DNA of 64,000 nt from the NCBI GenBank assembly GCA_010015655.1, contig ML976673.1:379898-443897 (forward strand), given 5' to 3'. Below the pieces are notes generated by a model that made no database searches, was not told the origin of the DNA, and was given only the letters and a program-made list of their open reading frames with translations. Position numbers and translations under genes: made by a program. Shown piece after piece: positions 32,632 through 44,500 of this stretch (its first letter is position 1; each line of letters begins with the position of its first letter). This DNA comes from Bimuria novae-zelandiae CBS 107.79. Taxonomy: Eukaryota > Ascomycota > Dothideomycetes > Pleosporales > Didymosphaeriaceae.

Positions 32632-35600
32632 ACCCTGGAGGTAAAGTCCTACTTTCACTGTAACGCATAGGGAGTTTGGGGTTTGCATTGGGACGAGCAG
32701 AGACCAGGTTAGACATTATAATAGTTCATCATCACGGTAATTGCGTTTCATTTGACAGCAATGCATACTCCAGCACGTTGGCGTACGCCAGTAAAGCCAA
32801 CCTCGAGGCTGTTCTCAATTCCTGTTTCCAATGTATGTGTGACGTTCCTAGACGAACATGTTCTTTGATCAACTAAACGTGCAGGTACATACATATATAA
32901 TGTTAGGTAAGACAGTTCTATTCAGTATTGTCTTCGACCTGTGTGTTACCCTAGGATAAGGAATACAGTGGCCAACACCCACTTTGTACCTAGCCGTCTG
33001 GTGTCCTGGTACCCTGTATGAGTCTGGCATGACACAGACCAAATATAGTGGGATCTTTGCTGTGCCTCTAGCAATAATGTAGTCCGAGCATTCGATATGA
33101 CAGGCTGGTTGTAATTGCCAATGGTCGAGGCGACTTCGAAGATTCTGATCAAGACAATACATCAATTTCGTACCAGCGCACACCGGTTCCTTCTCTTACA
33201 GGCTCCGCAATCTTGTAACACATTTTCCTTCGTACCTCCCCTTGAGTGCCAACCAGAGGATCTGAAATGTGATATGGTTGCGCCGGAACATACTGAAGTG
33301 TCCCGCTCATGACGGCTTGCCATGCTGCCGTAAGCCTACCCGCTGCAAGAGCACGGGAGTGCGTGAACCACTATTCTTCGGTGATCCCATGGGTGACAAA
33401 TTCTCTAAAGCCCACGTGTAGAGCCAGGCTTCACCTCAATCCAAGCGCAAATTTCCGCCACCATATGGTTTCGGCGTCCAGGAACCACGGACTTGTGCTT
33501 TCAATCAGTTGCTCGGGAGAAGGCATTGCATTTGCGTCCAGATATCCGAGGGCCAGTACGAATACATCGCAAGTGGTGAGGCTCGTCCGAGCGAATGCGG
33601 CACGTGTCATATAGCGCGTCATCTTCTTCGATTTCAGAGGACCGGAATGAGTCGGAAGATAGGCGCGAGTCTTTGTAAGATGAAGTGAGACAGAGTCGAT
33701 CTCCTGTGACACAAGGGGATCGTAGAGCAGACTAAGTAGTATTTCTCCAGGCGTATGTCACCTCTTTCTATTCATGGAGAGGCGACTGGTAATGGTTGAT
33801 AACGTCTCGGTGTTGGTGCTTTGCCTCACGAACTACGGTGTAACTCACCGCTCGCAGCTGATAACCGCACGCCTGAGCGGGTAGATCCCTGTCCTCTCTC
33901 TGCTTCTGGAAGTCTGAGCAATGTCGAAGTCAAGCTTGCGCGTCAACTGAGCTCGTGATGATTATTCCTGGAGCCCCAAGTTCCGAACTACATCGGCCGA
34001 TGAGTTGGTGACGAAGACGGGAAGCCGGCAGATTGCGATGATAGATGGCGCAGTACTGTCAACGTTGCACAACGACGGGACCGGGTGGTGGCAGTAAGCT
34101 TAACAGGACGAATGTAAGACGGAAGGTTAGTCCTTCTGCGCATAAGATAAAGCGCGCTTCATGTAGTGTAAGGCTTAACAAGTACAGTACAACTTATACT
34201 TCGCTTTCATCTTGGGTTCGATCTCGGGCTCAAGCTTCTTAGCACTGTGCTAGTCCAGCTGCCATCGTCAGCAGGTGGCCAACCGCCATGCACGAGACTT
34301 CAATCTGGTCATGCTTAAGCCAATCGGCAGGAGCCGACCGGGAGATGTCCACTCGAAATAAGATTTGGTGTCGCGCAGAGAGAAGCCTTCTTTTTCTATT
34401 GCCGCACTCCGATACAAGACAATGTGATAAGTGAGGTTATTGGGGCAGCGGTGGCTCGGGTTGTTCGCTAGCTCGGGTGCTACTGGCTCGCTTGAAGATG
34501 ACGTGCAGCGAATGGCAAGAAGAACACTAGGATGCTATACAAAGGTGGAGGTCAGGTTGCTGCATAGAGGCACACGAGGCGAGAGTAGTGGGGGCAATAT
34601 GCAGGAGAAGGGGATGACAAAGGTAGAGCCGCGTTGAATGCACTGGGTTCCGCATCTATGGGCAGGCATGGAGGAAGGAGCAACTGGGCAGGCATGCCGT
34701 GGCAGAGCGCTAACTCGGTGAGAAGGGCAAGCCGCGACGCTCCAGCCAGGTACAGTGAAGCCTGGAGCCCCCCACGCACACCAACGATGGAATGATCCAG
34801 CCCGACAGCCTCTTGCACGTCCTTGTTGCGTGGAAAGATAGTGCAAGACCCACCGTTCCCTGTACTGTCTCACAAGGTGAGAAATTGTCGCTCAGTCTTC
34901 TACACAGGGTAGCCCAAGGCAGTGTATCGAAGCACTGACATGTGGCGTGCTGATTTGTCCACATCCTGTGGACTTGGACGCATTGCTTGTTGTGGTTTAA
35001 ACCATATGGCAGTGGAAGCTTCAATGCTCTAAGATTTAGTTCGGTGAGTCGATCCAATGTACCCATCTCTTTCTAGGAGCACACGGGAAGGAAAAGGGCC
35101 GGCGAACAATGTGCGACGAAGGTCGGGTAACTAAAGCAAGACAGTCTGGCGCTCTATGGGTCACAAACGCCGTGTGTCCTGCCACGAGCCTTTTATGGAT
35201 AGATTGGAGATACAGATCCGTGTTTTGTTCATATCAGGCCAAATGGCTAAATGCTCGTCAGCGTTGCACTCCATGCGCCATCGTCGAGCCGTCGTCTCAG
35301 TACTGTGAAAACACATGGAAGTTGCAGTTTGCCTTGCGCGAGAAGGTCGCATGCGGCACCGCCAAATGCACGATGCTCAAGGTGATCGATGACTTTTGGT
35401 TAGGTGTTCACATGCATGGTCCGTTGGTCTGGGTCGTGGTGAAGGCAGCGCTCAAAGGCTGTATTTCCTGAAGACGTAATGCATACGCCCAACCTTGCGC
35501 TTCAGCTTTGGATCCTTTGGGCTGTCGCCCTCCATCGGTGATAGGTAGCCTGGGCATGCGGGGGCGAACGTACCAATCCTTCGAAACGCCGCCGCCTCGT

Positions 35601-36556
35601 GTCGTCCTTGCAAACATTGCGACGCTACTAGCCGCTTTGCAGTTAGGCCTCCCTCTGCACCGTTGTAATGGCGCTGGTTCCCCGGGGCCGTTAGGCGTCG
35701 ATCGCGTCCAAACCTACAGGTAACCTTCGACCATCTGGAAGCATGGCACAGCATAACCGCCCTTCAGGTCGTGTCAAGAAACAATTTAATTGTACTGTCG
35801 GAATCGTCGAAGGGTTGACGAAAGCCCAGAGTATAATACATCTTGGAAGCCAAGATCACAATACCGAAAACTGGTTGGGCATACGCCGATCACGCTGTGC
35901 CGTTCGGCTGCAAAGCATGCTCTCATGTCCCAGCCTTTTCCTATATGTGGTCCCTGCGTAGTTACGTAGGCATTAGCTGAGGCCTCGTATTGTTTCGCTG
36001 CCATGCTCGTTAGAGAACCAAGTTGACCTACGACGGCAGGTATGTACTACTGGTGGGTCTAAGCAAAACACAGCTACGTGCTCACCTTTTCAAGTACGAC
36101 TACGAACTCTGATCGGATAGAAGAATTGGAGTGGTTGCACTGCGTGGACACAGAGGCTACGCCGGGCGGGGTGGACAAGACATGTGCGAACAAGCATTTC
36201 CACTGGCGGCAGGTGCTGAAGCTCACCAGTAGACCCAATTGGCGGTCGAGCTGCAGGATAATAACGGGCTAGCGTATACCCCTGCACTTCCTTAGGATTC
36301 GGGAGCAATACTACCCCAATTGCTACGGCTCGTTTGCGGGGTTTGACAGGATCTGGTGACCCAAGAAAAGACTCGGGCCAACAAACGGTGAGGCCGTCCA
36401 CCCTCCAAGTATTACCAGTAGTTATTTTACTTGGCGCGCAGACCATTATCACGCGGGTTGAAACAAACGCTGTTAATAAATAACCTACCTGCCTTGTTGC
36501 AGCTACTTCTGCTCCTCACTGTCCTTTCAGAGTTTTCCAGCTAACCAGTGGGCAAC
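32632..36556. other. gene-poor stretch with LTR-like fragment
   Basis: About 3.9 kb. The only identified feature is the repeat at 32901-33010. A minus-strand open stretch at 33431-33712 has even composition but no known domain and no plausible splice partners. The remaining short ORFs look like noise. Confidence 0.4.
32901..33010 (+). repeat. dispersed LTR-like repeat fragment, copy 2
   Basis: Starts TGTTAGGTAAGACAG and continues through the shared CTGTGTGTTACCCTAGGATA and ACAGTGGCCAACACCCAC blocks to TACCTAGCCGTCTGG. It is the best-preserved of the three copies in the window (others at 2618 and 54143). The TG start suits an LTR; no internal retrotransposon domain is nearby. Confidence 0.55.
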
Positions 36557-38433
36557 ATGAAGGTAAACCCACTTAACTCTCGTGAAAATCCTTGCCTGTA
36601 GACGAACATGCTAATTCCATACAGACATTCTACAACACCTACGCCATTTGTGCGTTCGCCGCCCTCGGCGGTGCGCTTTTTGGATTCGATATCTCCTCCA
36701 TGTCAGGTGTCCTCGGCACGAACGGCTACAAGAACTACTTTGGCAACCGTAAGTGAACCAAACTTGGAACTATGCACTTCCATTCAACTTACATTTACAG
36801 CCGCCGGCTACCGTCAAGGTGGTATCACCGCGTCGATGCCCGCTGGATCACTCGTGGGCTCTCTGATGTCATCTTTCATCGCCGATCGGTTGTCTCGTCG
36901 AACTGCAATCCAGATTGCCGCATTGATCTGGATCATTGGATCTATTTTCCAAACGGCGAGTAACGGCGTGGCTCTCTTGTGCTTCGGTCGTGTGGTTTCT
37001 GGCATATCCATCGGTATCGCTTCCGCCATTGTCCCAGTGTACCAGTCAGAGATTGCTCCCAAGGAAATCCGCGGTCGCGTTGTTTCCCTGCAACAATGGG
37101 CTATCACCTGGTACGTTCACAATGCTTCTATAGCACTCTATATCTCACCATGCGATAATAACTCCAAACTGACTTCAGACAGGGGCATCTTGATCCAGTA
37201 CTTCATTCAGTACGGTGCTTCCTTTGTCGATGGCGGTCCGAAGGATCCCAACCAGGGCACTTCGTCTTTTCGCATCCCCTGGGGCATCCAAATGGTACCC
37301 GGCTTCATTCTCGGCGTGGGAATGTTCTTCTTCCCTTACTCTCCCCGTTGGCTCGCATCCAAGGACCGTTGGGAAGAGGCCGTCCAAGTTCTGGCTCGCC
37401 TCCACGGTGGAGGCGATGTGAACCATCCCAAAGTGCTTGCAGAGTACAAGGAGATTGAGGAAGCACTCGCCTTCGAGCGTGAGCAAGCCGAGACCTCATT
37501 CGGCGCTCTCGCCAAGCCTCGCATCTTCAAGCGCGTCATCCTCGGTATGTCGATCCAGATGTGGTCGCAGCTCTGCGGTATGAACATCATGTAAGTCACC
37601 CCAGGTTTACCTGTTTCCGAATTCTTGGGACCACGCTGACTTCGACGCAACGTAGGATGTACTACATCGTCTACATCATGGAGGGCGCCAACATCGCCGA
37701 CGAGCTCCTCACCTCCTCTATCCAATACATCATCAACGTCGTCATGACGCTCCCGGCGATCCTCTATCTCGACCGCTTCGGCCGCCGCCCCGCGCTGCTC
37801 ATCGGATCCTTCCTGATGATGTCGTGGCTCTTTATCTCGGGGGCACTCCAAGCCTCGTACGGCGAGCACTACGACGACCCGGACAAGCACACCTCCTGGC
37901 GCATCGTCGGCCACAGGAGCGTTTCGCAGGGCGTCGTCGCGTGCTCGTACCTCTTCGTCGCGAGCTTCGCCACCACCTGGGGCCCCACTTCGTGGACGTA
38001 CCCGTCGGAGATTTTCCCCGCCAAAGTTAGGGCCAAAGCAGTGTCGCTCGCCACGGCGTCGAATTGGCTGTGGAATTGCATCCTGGCGTTTGGCGTGCCG
38101 CCGTTGCTGTGGAACATCAATTGGAAAATGTACATGATCTTTGGCACGTTCAATGGTGTTGCTTTCATCCATGTGAGTTACCTTGGGCTAATGTACGAAG
38201 TGTTGCGTTGCTGACATGTGGTTCAGATGTTTCTAACCGCGCCCGAGACCAAAGGCAAAACCCTCGAGGAAATGGATGAGGTCTTCGACCGCGGGATCCC
38301 CGCGTGGAGGACGAGCGCCGTGGAATCCAGGCTCGATCAGCTGCAGCGCGACATCGAGAAGGGCGACGTGAAAGTCAACACCGGAGCGCGGGGCCACCAT
38401 ACCGAGGAGGTCGTTGTGCCGAAGACGAACTAA
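36557..38433 (+). CDS. MFS hexose/sugar transporter, intact
   Basis: Six exons: 36557..36562, 36625..36748, 36801..37110, 37183..37590, 37656..38172, 38227..38433; 1572 bp, 523 residues. Exon 1 is only ATGAAG, giving MK before TFYNTYAICAFAALGGALFGFD, the expected helix-1 sequence, so this tiny exon is well supported. Other sugar-porter motifs are IAPKEIRGRVVSLQQW, PYSPRWLASKDRWEEA, DRFGRRPALL, WGPTSWTYPSEIFPAKVRAKA and PETKGKTLEEMDEVF. Twelve helices fit. It should be a plasma-membrane proton-coupled or facilitative sugar carrier; the substrate cannot be set from sequence. It is a relative of the broken copy at 785-2344 and sits just left of the transposon island. Confidence 0.93.
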
Positions 38434-38827
38434 GTCTGCGTCTGCGTCTGCCCGGTGGTTCTGGGCAAGGACAGGCTCGGTGATGGGTACTGCTTAAGTA
38501 TATCGTGGTATGGCAGATGTGGGTGATAACGTATATGGAATAGTACTCGTGGTGTTTTAGTGGCTTTTGGGGAGGGTGTGCAGGTTCGTGGCTAGGCTCC
38601 GTGGCGTATAGCGAGCGTACACCCCTGGACCAAGAGGACGGATAACATGCAATAAGAGATTTCTCAATGGGTGATGCTCACGCTGCTAGTGAACTCGTCG
38701 GCGACGATAGCATAACTTGTGCTTCGACTTTCGGGGTGATCTGGTTCAAGACTTGCATCAAACCTACATCGCCATCTAAGCAAGTTCCCTCGCTGCACCC
38801 ACACTCTAATATGCAAAGTTAAGCGTA
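38434..38827. other. 3' flank of transporter up to the transposon end
   Basis: No gene. The last two bases (TA, 38826-38827) form the left half of a TA duplication flanking the inverted repeat. Confidence 0.5.
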
Positions 38828-38868
38828 ACGTCCCTCCCTGCGTGCTGGGACACCCTTCGTGCTGGGAC
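38828..38868 (+). repeat. left terminal inverted repeat of the 15.3-kb island
   Basis: 41 bp beginning at the TA. The TIR contains an internal direct repeat, CGTGCTGGGAC, twice, which probably represents two binding sites for the transposase's paired helix-turn-helix domains. Its partner is 54102-54142. Confidence 0.85.
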
Positions 38869-39400
38869 GCGAATATTATTTTCGCATCCTAACTCTCTTC
38901 CCCTTCAATACTTAGAGTTGCAGTTAACGTCGTATTATTCTTTATAGATCTAAGCTCCTAACTCTAGCTAACAGCAGCAAAATTACAACAATGCTGATCA
39001 TGTTGTTGATCGTTCTGTCTACCGCGTATAACCCCGCTCTACCTTTACACCTCTACACGGCCACAGTTATTGACAGAGTTTCGAGCGTCGGTGCGTTGAG
39101 ATGATAGCCTTGTTAAATAAGATTATTTTTCTTAACTCAGAAATCACTTTATCTATCTGAGTGTACAATGCGAGTTTCTCCGAGCTTAGAGGCAGGTTGG
39201 GTGTCTTGGCAGAACACCTTAGCGCGCTTATGTAGCTCTGTATCAAATTTTACACTATGCCAGAAACAATCGAGTAGTGGCGCTCTTCTCGAACCTTCCA
39301 GCTGGTACCACGTGCGAGTTATTTTGGGCACATTTTCCGGGCTTTCTACGGCATGTCACGTGCGGGCTAGCCTGAGGATTGAGCCGCTCTCGTCGTTGCG
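38869..39400. other. 5' region of the pogo-like transposase
   Basis: About 530 bp between the left TIR and the transposase ATG. No ORF of note; presumably the leader and promoter. Confidence 0.5.
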
Positions 39401-41110
39401 TTGAGGATGTCTAGGGGCAATGGTTTGGCCTTGCGCATCACCACCACCGCGATCATGGACCGAGCCAGCCAGGCGCTGGCGGAAGTCTTCTCTGCAGGCG
39501 AGTCTGCGCCGTACCGTGCAGTTTCAGAGAAGAGTAGTGTTCCCCGCTCTACGCTCCATCGTCGTAAACACGGTGGAGCGTCGATGGAGCTCAAGGCCCA
39601 AAGCCAGCAATACCTGACCCCAGACGAAGAGAAAGCTATGGTCAAGTTTTTGTTACTAATGTCTAGTTTCGGGCACCCTGTACGAATTAAATACATACCT
39701 TCGCTAGCCTTCAGCATCGCTCGTCGGCGGTCTACGGTGATCAAACCAATCAAGCCACCGGGCAAGAACTGGGCTCGGGCCTTCGAGCGACGCCACAAGG
39801 AACTCAAGGCGAGAAAGGTCAGGGCTATCGACTGGAAACGCCACGAGAACAATATATATCCTAAGATCGCCGAGTGGTTTGAGGTGATAGAAAAGGTGCT
39901 GCAGGATCCTGCTATACTGTCAGAGAATGTTTACAACATGGACGAAACAGGAGTCATGCTAAGCAAGCTTAGCTCGGTTAAAGTCCTTGTAGGTAGAGAT
40001 GACTTGCGGGACTACAGAGGCGCAGGCGTCAAGCGCACTATGGTGACTGCAATAGAGTGCATAAGCGCTGACGGTAGGTCGCTGCTGCCTCTGATAATCT
40101 GGCCAGCCGCAACCCACCGGAGCAACTGGACTACTTATCCTACCCCTGGATGGCATTATGGGCATTCTGGAAACGGATATAATGACTCAAAGATCAGCTT
40201 AGAGTGGCTAGAACGTGTTTTTAACCCGCAAACCAAAGTACTGGCTAATGGAAAACCACGGGTGCTGATCTGCGATGGCTTTGGGACACACGAGACCCTG
40301 GAAGTCCTGGAGTTTTGCCTTGAGAACAACATTATTCTTTGTCGTCTTCCCTCTCACACGTCCCACAAGCTCCAGCCCTGTGACGTCGGGCCCTTCGCCC
40401 CGCTGAAGACAGCCTACCGTGACCAGGTAGAACGCCTAAACCGAGGTGGCATAGAGAATATTGGCAAGGAGCATTTTACCGCTCTTTATAAGCCTGCAAG
40501 GGACAGTGCGCTGACCAAGAGGAACATCCAGGCCGGGTGGGCTGCAACCGGGTTGTTTCCATTCAACCCAGAGAGAGTATTCAGGAATACACCAAAGCCG
40601 CTAGCTCAACTACCAGTTCCTGGCGCCGATGAGGTAGAGGTCATTCCTCATACGCAAGACGAAGTACCCCAAACGCCTGTAACGCCTGTGACAGCAGAGG
40701 CTCTTATACCGTTGCATAATCTGATCAAACAGGACGCTCATGCGCTTGATGAGATAAGCCAGCAGCGCTTACAGAGGCATGTACAGAAACTCACACGTGC
40801 TGCCCGAGTGTCGTTTGCCGAATGTGCCCTACTTCAGGACCAGAATCAGTCCTTAATCAAGATAAACAAAGAAGCAAAAGTTCGTCGGTCAACAAGGTCA
40901 GTGGTCCTAGGGAAAGCAAAGGTGATGAGCTTTGAAGACCTTGAAGAGGCTCGAGCGAAATGTGCTGCAAAGGAGAAAACATCCTTAGGCAAGGTGAAAC
41001 GCGGTCGCAAGCGCAAGGTTCTTGTACTAGAGACGGGTGTAGCAGAACTAGTGGTGCAGATGAGCGAAGCACCAGAGCGATGGAGGGCGCCGGTGGCACG
41101 AATGTATTAG
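39401..41110 (+). CDS. pogo/Fot1-like transposase, intact (DDE_1, CENP-B type)
   Basis: 569 residues without stop or frameshift. The N-terminal psq-type helix-turn-helix (about 12-55, SQALAEVFSAGES...VPRSTLHRRKHG) is followed by a CENP-B/Tc5-type DNA-binding domain with RNWARAFERRH-like sequence (here GKNWARAFERRHKELKARK). The DDE core shows NMDETG (first Asp), ICDGFGTHE (second) and LQPCDVGPFAPLK (third), with 35 residues between the second and third Asp, the fungal Fot1 spacing. The basic C-terminus (RGRKRK) may be a nuclear signal. It catalyses cut-and-paste excision and TA insertion. Unlike the neighbouring pogo relics at 45.8-51.8 kb it shows no RIP-type stops, so it is younger or was spared. 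Confidence 0.93.
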   Translation: MRMSRGNGLALRITTTAIMDRASQALAEVFSAGESAPYRAVSEKSSVPRSTLHRRKHGGASMELKAQSQQYLTPDEEKAMVKFLLLMSSFGHPVRIKYIPSLAFSIARRRSTVIKPIKPPGKNWARAFERRHKELKARKVRAIDWKRHENNIYPKIAEWFEVIEKVLQDPAILSENVYNMDETGVMLSKLSSVKVLVGRDDLRDYRGAGVKRTMVTAIECISADGRSLLPLIIWPAATHRSNWTTYPTPGWHYGHSGNGYNDSKISLEWLERVFNPQTKVLANGKPRVLICDGFGTHETLEVLEFCLENNIILCRLPSHTSHKLQPCDVGPFAPLKTAYRDQVERLNRGGIENIGKEHFTALYKPARDSALTKRNIQAGWAATGLFPFNPERVFRNTPKPLAQLPVPGADEVEVIPHTQDEVPQTPVTPVTAEALIPLHNLIKQDAHALDEISQQRLQRHVQKLTRAARVSFAECALLQDQNQSLIKINKEAKVRRSTRSVVLGKAKVMSFEDLEEARAKCAAKEKTSLGKVKRGRKRKVLVLETGVAELVVQMSEAPERWRAPVARMY

Positions 41111-41516
41111 GACGGTGTTAAAGCACAAGTGTTACTAGTATTAGACACGCGTTGTTGTTGCAAGAACACCTTTTCATAAAAAATCATAATACATCAATAT
41201 TAACTGACTTACGACTGTATGAACGTTCAGTTGTCCCCATGTGCCTCTAGTTATTGCGAGTTAGCGCTAGGCGGGGTACAGAGAACGCAGGGCTAGAAAG
41301 AAAAGCGGATTGCGGCAAAATATATTTCCGAAACCTTTTGGACCCTACACCCGTGATGCTGCAGCGCTTAGCTGCGCCTCCTCTCAGCCTTGCGACAGCC
41401 GAAGACGGACTGCAGTACTTCTCCCGGCCTGGGTGCGGCCTCGCAGCTCAGTAAACCTACGACGTTGCGAACCCCAATTAACCAGCATACTACGTCTATA
41501 TCGCACGCATCGCACT
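41111..41516. other. region between transposase and NLR
   Basis: About 400 bp. It was checked for a right-hand TIR matching the left end and none was found. It probably holds the NLR promoter. Confidence 0.5.
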
Positions 41517-44500
41517 ATGGATGGTCTTTCGGGCGCAGCAAGCGTTATCGCTGTGATCGACATGTCTGCCAAGATCACCGCGCTCTGCTTCCAGTACTCC
41601 GTCGCCGTGAAAGACGCAAAGAACGACATCGAACGTATTGGAAAGAAAGTTAGCAATATCAAGCGCGTTCTAGAAAGCATTAAGAAGCTGTTAGACGGAC
41701 TACATAAAGCGAGACTCTCTACCACTCATGGCTTGTTCAAGTCACTCAAGCAATGCTTGCTGGAGCTGCAGAGGCTGGAGGAGAAGCTGGAGCCGAGTAA
41801 GACTCGTAAAGCCATGAGCAAGTTTGGAATGCGAGCTTTAAAGTGGCCGTTTACTAGTAAGCAGGTGGAGAAGATCGTAACAAACATGAATAGTTACGAG
41901 CAAACCTTTACGCTAGCGCTCCAAGTTGATCAGACGCAAGTTTGATATTCGCTTCCTTCTAGCGCTAGCAAAAGCGGCTAACTAATTCTCAGGGACCTAA
42001 TCCTGGGCTTTGACCAAAAGCTTGACCTAGCGGCTCAGGACGCCTACATTCTGCATCGAAAGCTAGTCTTGACCGCACTACCCGCCGCCGAAGGGGCATC
42101 TTACGACTCCCATGCAGAAGAGCACAACGCACGATGCCTATCAAACACTCGCACTAAGCTGCTGGACGAGATCACAACATGGGCGAACGATAAAGACGGC
42201 AAATCCATATTCTGGCTAAACGGTATGGCTGGCACAGGAAAGTCGACCATTGCGCGGACGATTGCTCAGTCGTTTGCCGATCGCAGACAACTAGGAGCAA
42301 GCTTCTTCTTTAAGAAAGGCGAAGGTGAGCGCGGCAATGCCTCGCGGTTCTTTACCACCATCGCTAGCGACCTAGTGAAGCACGAGCCAGGTATACTAGC
42401 CGGGATCAGAAAGGCGCTCGACGAGGACTCGGCTATTTCGCAGCGGGCTCTAAAAGACCAGTTCGAGAAGCTGATCCTGCACCCACTCCTAGAGATAAAA
42501 GAGGCTCACTCGCAGGCATTATGGCGAATTATCGTAATAGACGCACTGGACGAGTGTGAGCGAGAGGAAGACGTTCGAGCGATCCTCCAGCTGCTTGCTC
42601 GGACGAAGGACATGCAGCCAGTGCCGTTACGGATCGTAGTCACGAGCAGGCCTGAGCTTCATATCCGCCTCGGCTTCAAAGAGATGCCGAACGGCACATA
42701 CCAAGACCTAGTCCTCCATGAAGTGCAAAAGAGTACGATTGAGCATGATATACGCTTGTTCCTGGAGCATGAGCTTGGTGTGATTCGAAAAGAACGCATG
42801 CTATCCTCAGACTGGCCAGCGAAAAACCAGATCCTCGTGCTAGTTGAGCTGGCTGTGCCGCTGTTCATCTATGCTGCTACTATGTGCCGGTATATTGGTA
42901 GCAAAGGAAGTAATCCCACAGCTTTTCTGAACAAGGTCCTGCAGTATCAAAAGGCGACCTTTTCGCAACTAGATCGGACGTACCTCCCTGTTCTCGATCA
43001 GCTGCTTAGTGAGCAAGAGGAAGATGAAAAGGAGACATGGCTTCAGGGGTTCCGAGACATCATAGGCAGCATCGTGGTTCTAGAGAGTCCGCTCTCTATT
43101 ACCTCGCTCGCATGCCTTCTTCGACTCTCCCAAGAGGAGGTAAAATGTCGGCTTGACTCTTTGCACTCCGTCCTTAGCGTCCCCAACAGCGAGGATGTTT
43201 CAATTAGGCTCTTGCATTTGTCCTTTCGTGAGTTCCTTATTGACCCCCAAAGACAAGGGAAAAGCCCGTTCTGGGTAGACGAGAAAAGCACACACAATAA
43301 GCTTGCATCTCGCTGCCTTGAGCTTATGTCCAGGCAAAGCGGTCTTCGTCAAGACATGTGCAGCCTCGTAGGCCCTGGAGTGCTGAGGAGCGAGATCGAC
43401 GATAGGACCGTTGCTAGCAGTCTGCCACCTGAACTCCAGTATGCTTGCCGCTACTGGGTCAATCATCTTAAGCAGTGTCAGCAAGAAATCATCGATAGAG
43501 ACGCAACACATCTCTTTCTTCAGAAGCACCTTCTTCACTGGTTAGAGGCCATGAGCCTTATAAGAGAGTTAAGCAGATGCGTCTACTTACTCGATAGTCT
43601 TCAAGCACTTACAGGTGTAAGTTCTATACAGAATCAGTCTTGGTGCTATGCTAATGTGTAACGCAGCCATCTGCAAGCGTTGTTCAAAGCTTTCTTTACG
43701 ACGCTAAGCGCTTTGTGCTGCGATATCAGTATATACTTACAGAAGCTCCACTACAGATTTATTGCTCTGCGCTTATATTCGCGCCTGAGAAGAGTCTGAT
43801 ACGGCAGACATTTGCGGATCAAGTGCCACAGTGGGTAAAGATGGTGTCAATGAAGGAGATGGATTGGGATGCTTGTCGCAGCACACTGGAGGGCCATTCC
43901 TCAGGAGTCACGGGGGTGGCCTTCTCGCCAGACGGGCGGCTGGTTGCGTCAGCATCTTATGACAACACAGTACGGCTGTGGGAGGCGACGACAGGGACGT
44001 ATCGCAGCACGCTGGAGGGCCATTCTGAGCATGTTAGGGCAGTAGCCTTCTCGCCGGACGGACAACTGGTTGCATCAGCATCTGACGACAAGAAAGTACG
44101 GCTGTGGGAGGCAGCAACAGGGACTTGTCGCAGCATACTGGAGGGCCATTCCTCTACAGTCTTGGCGGTAGCCTTCTCGCCAGACGGGCAGCTAGTTGCA
44201 TCAGGATCCGAGGACAAAACAGTTCAGCTGTGGGTGACAGCAACAGGGACTTGTCGCAGCAAATTAGAGGGCCACTCCTCTACAGTCTCGGCGGTGGCCT
44301 TCTCGCCAAACGGGCAGCTGGTTATGTCAGGATCCGCGGACAAAACAGTACGGCTATGGGTGGCGGCGACAGGGACGTGTTGCAGCACGCTGGAGGGCCA
44401 TTCCTCAGGAGTCACGGGGGTGGCCTTCTCGCCAGACGGGCGGCTGGTTGCGTCAGCATCTTATGACAACACAGTACGGCTGTGGGAGGCGACGACAGGG

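Noticed and set aside
33431..33712. 93-codon minus-strand ORF with even composition
   Set aside because: No domain, no plausible splice partners on either side, and it lies in a gene-poor stretch.
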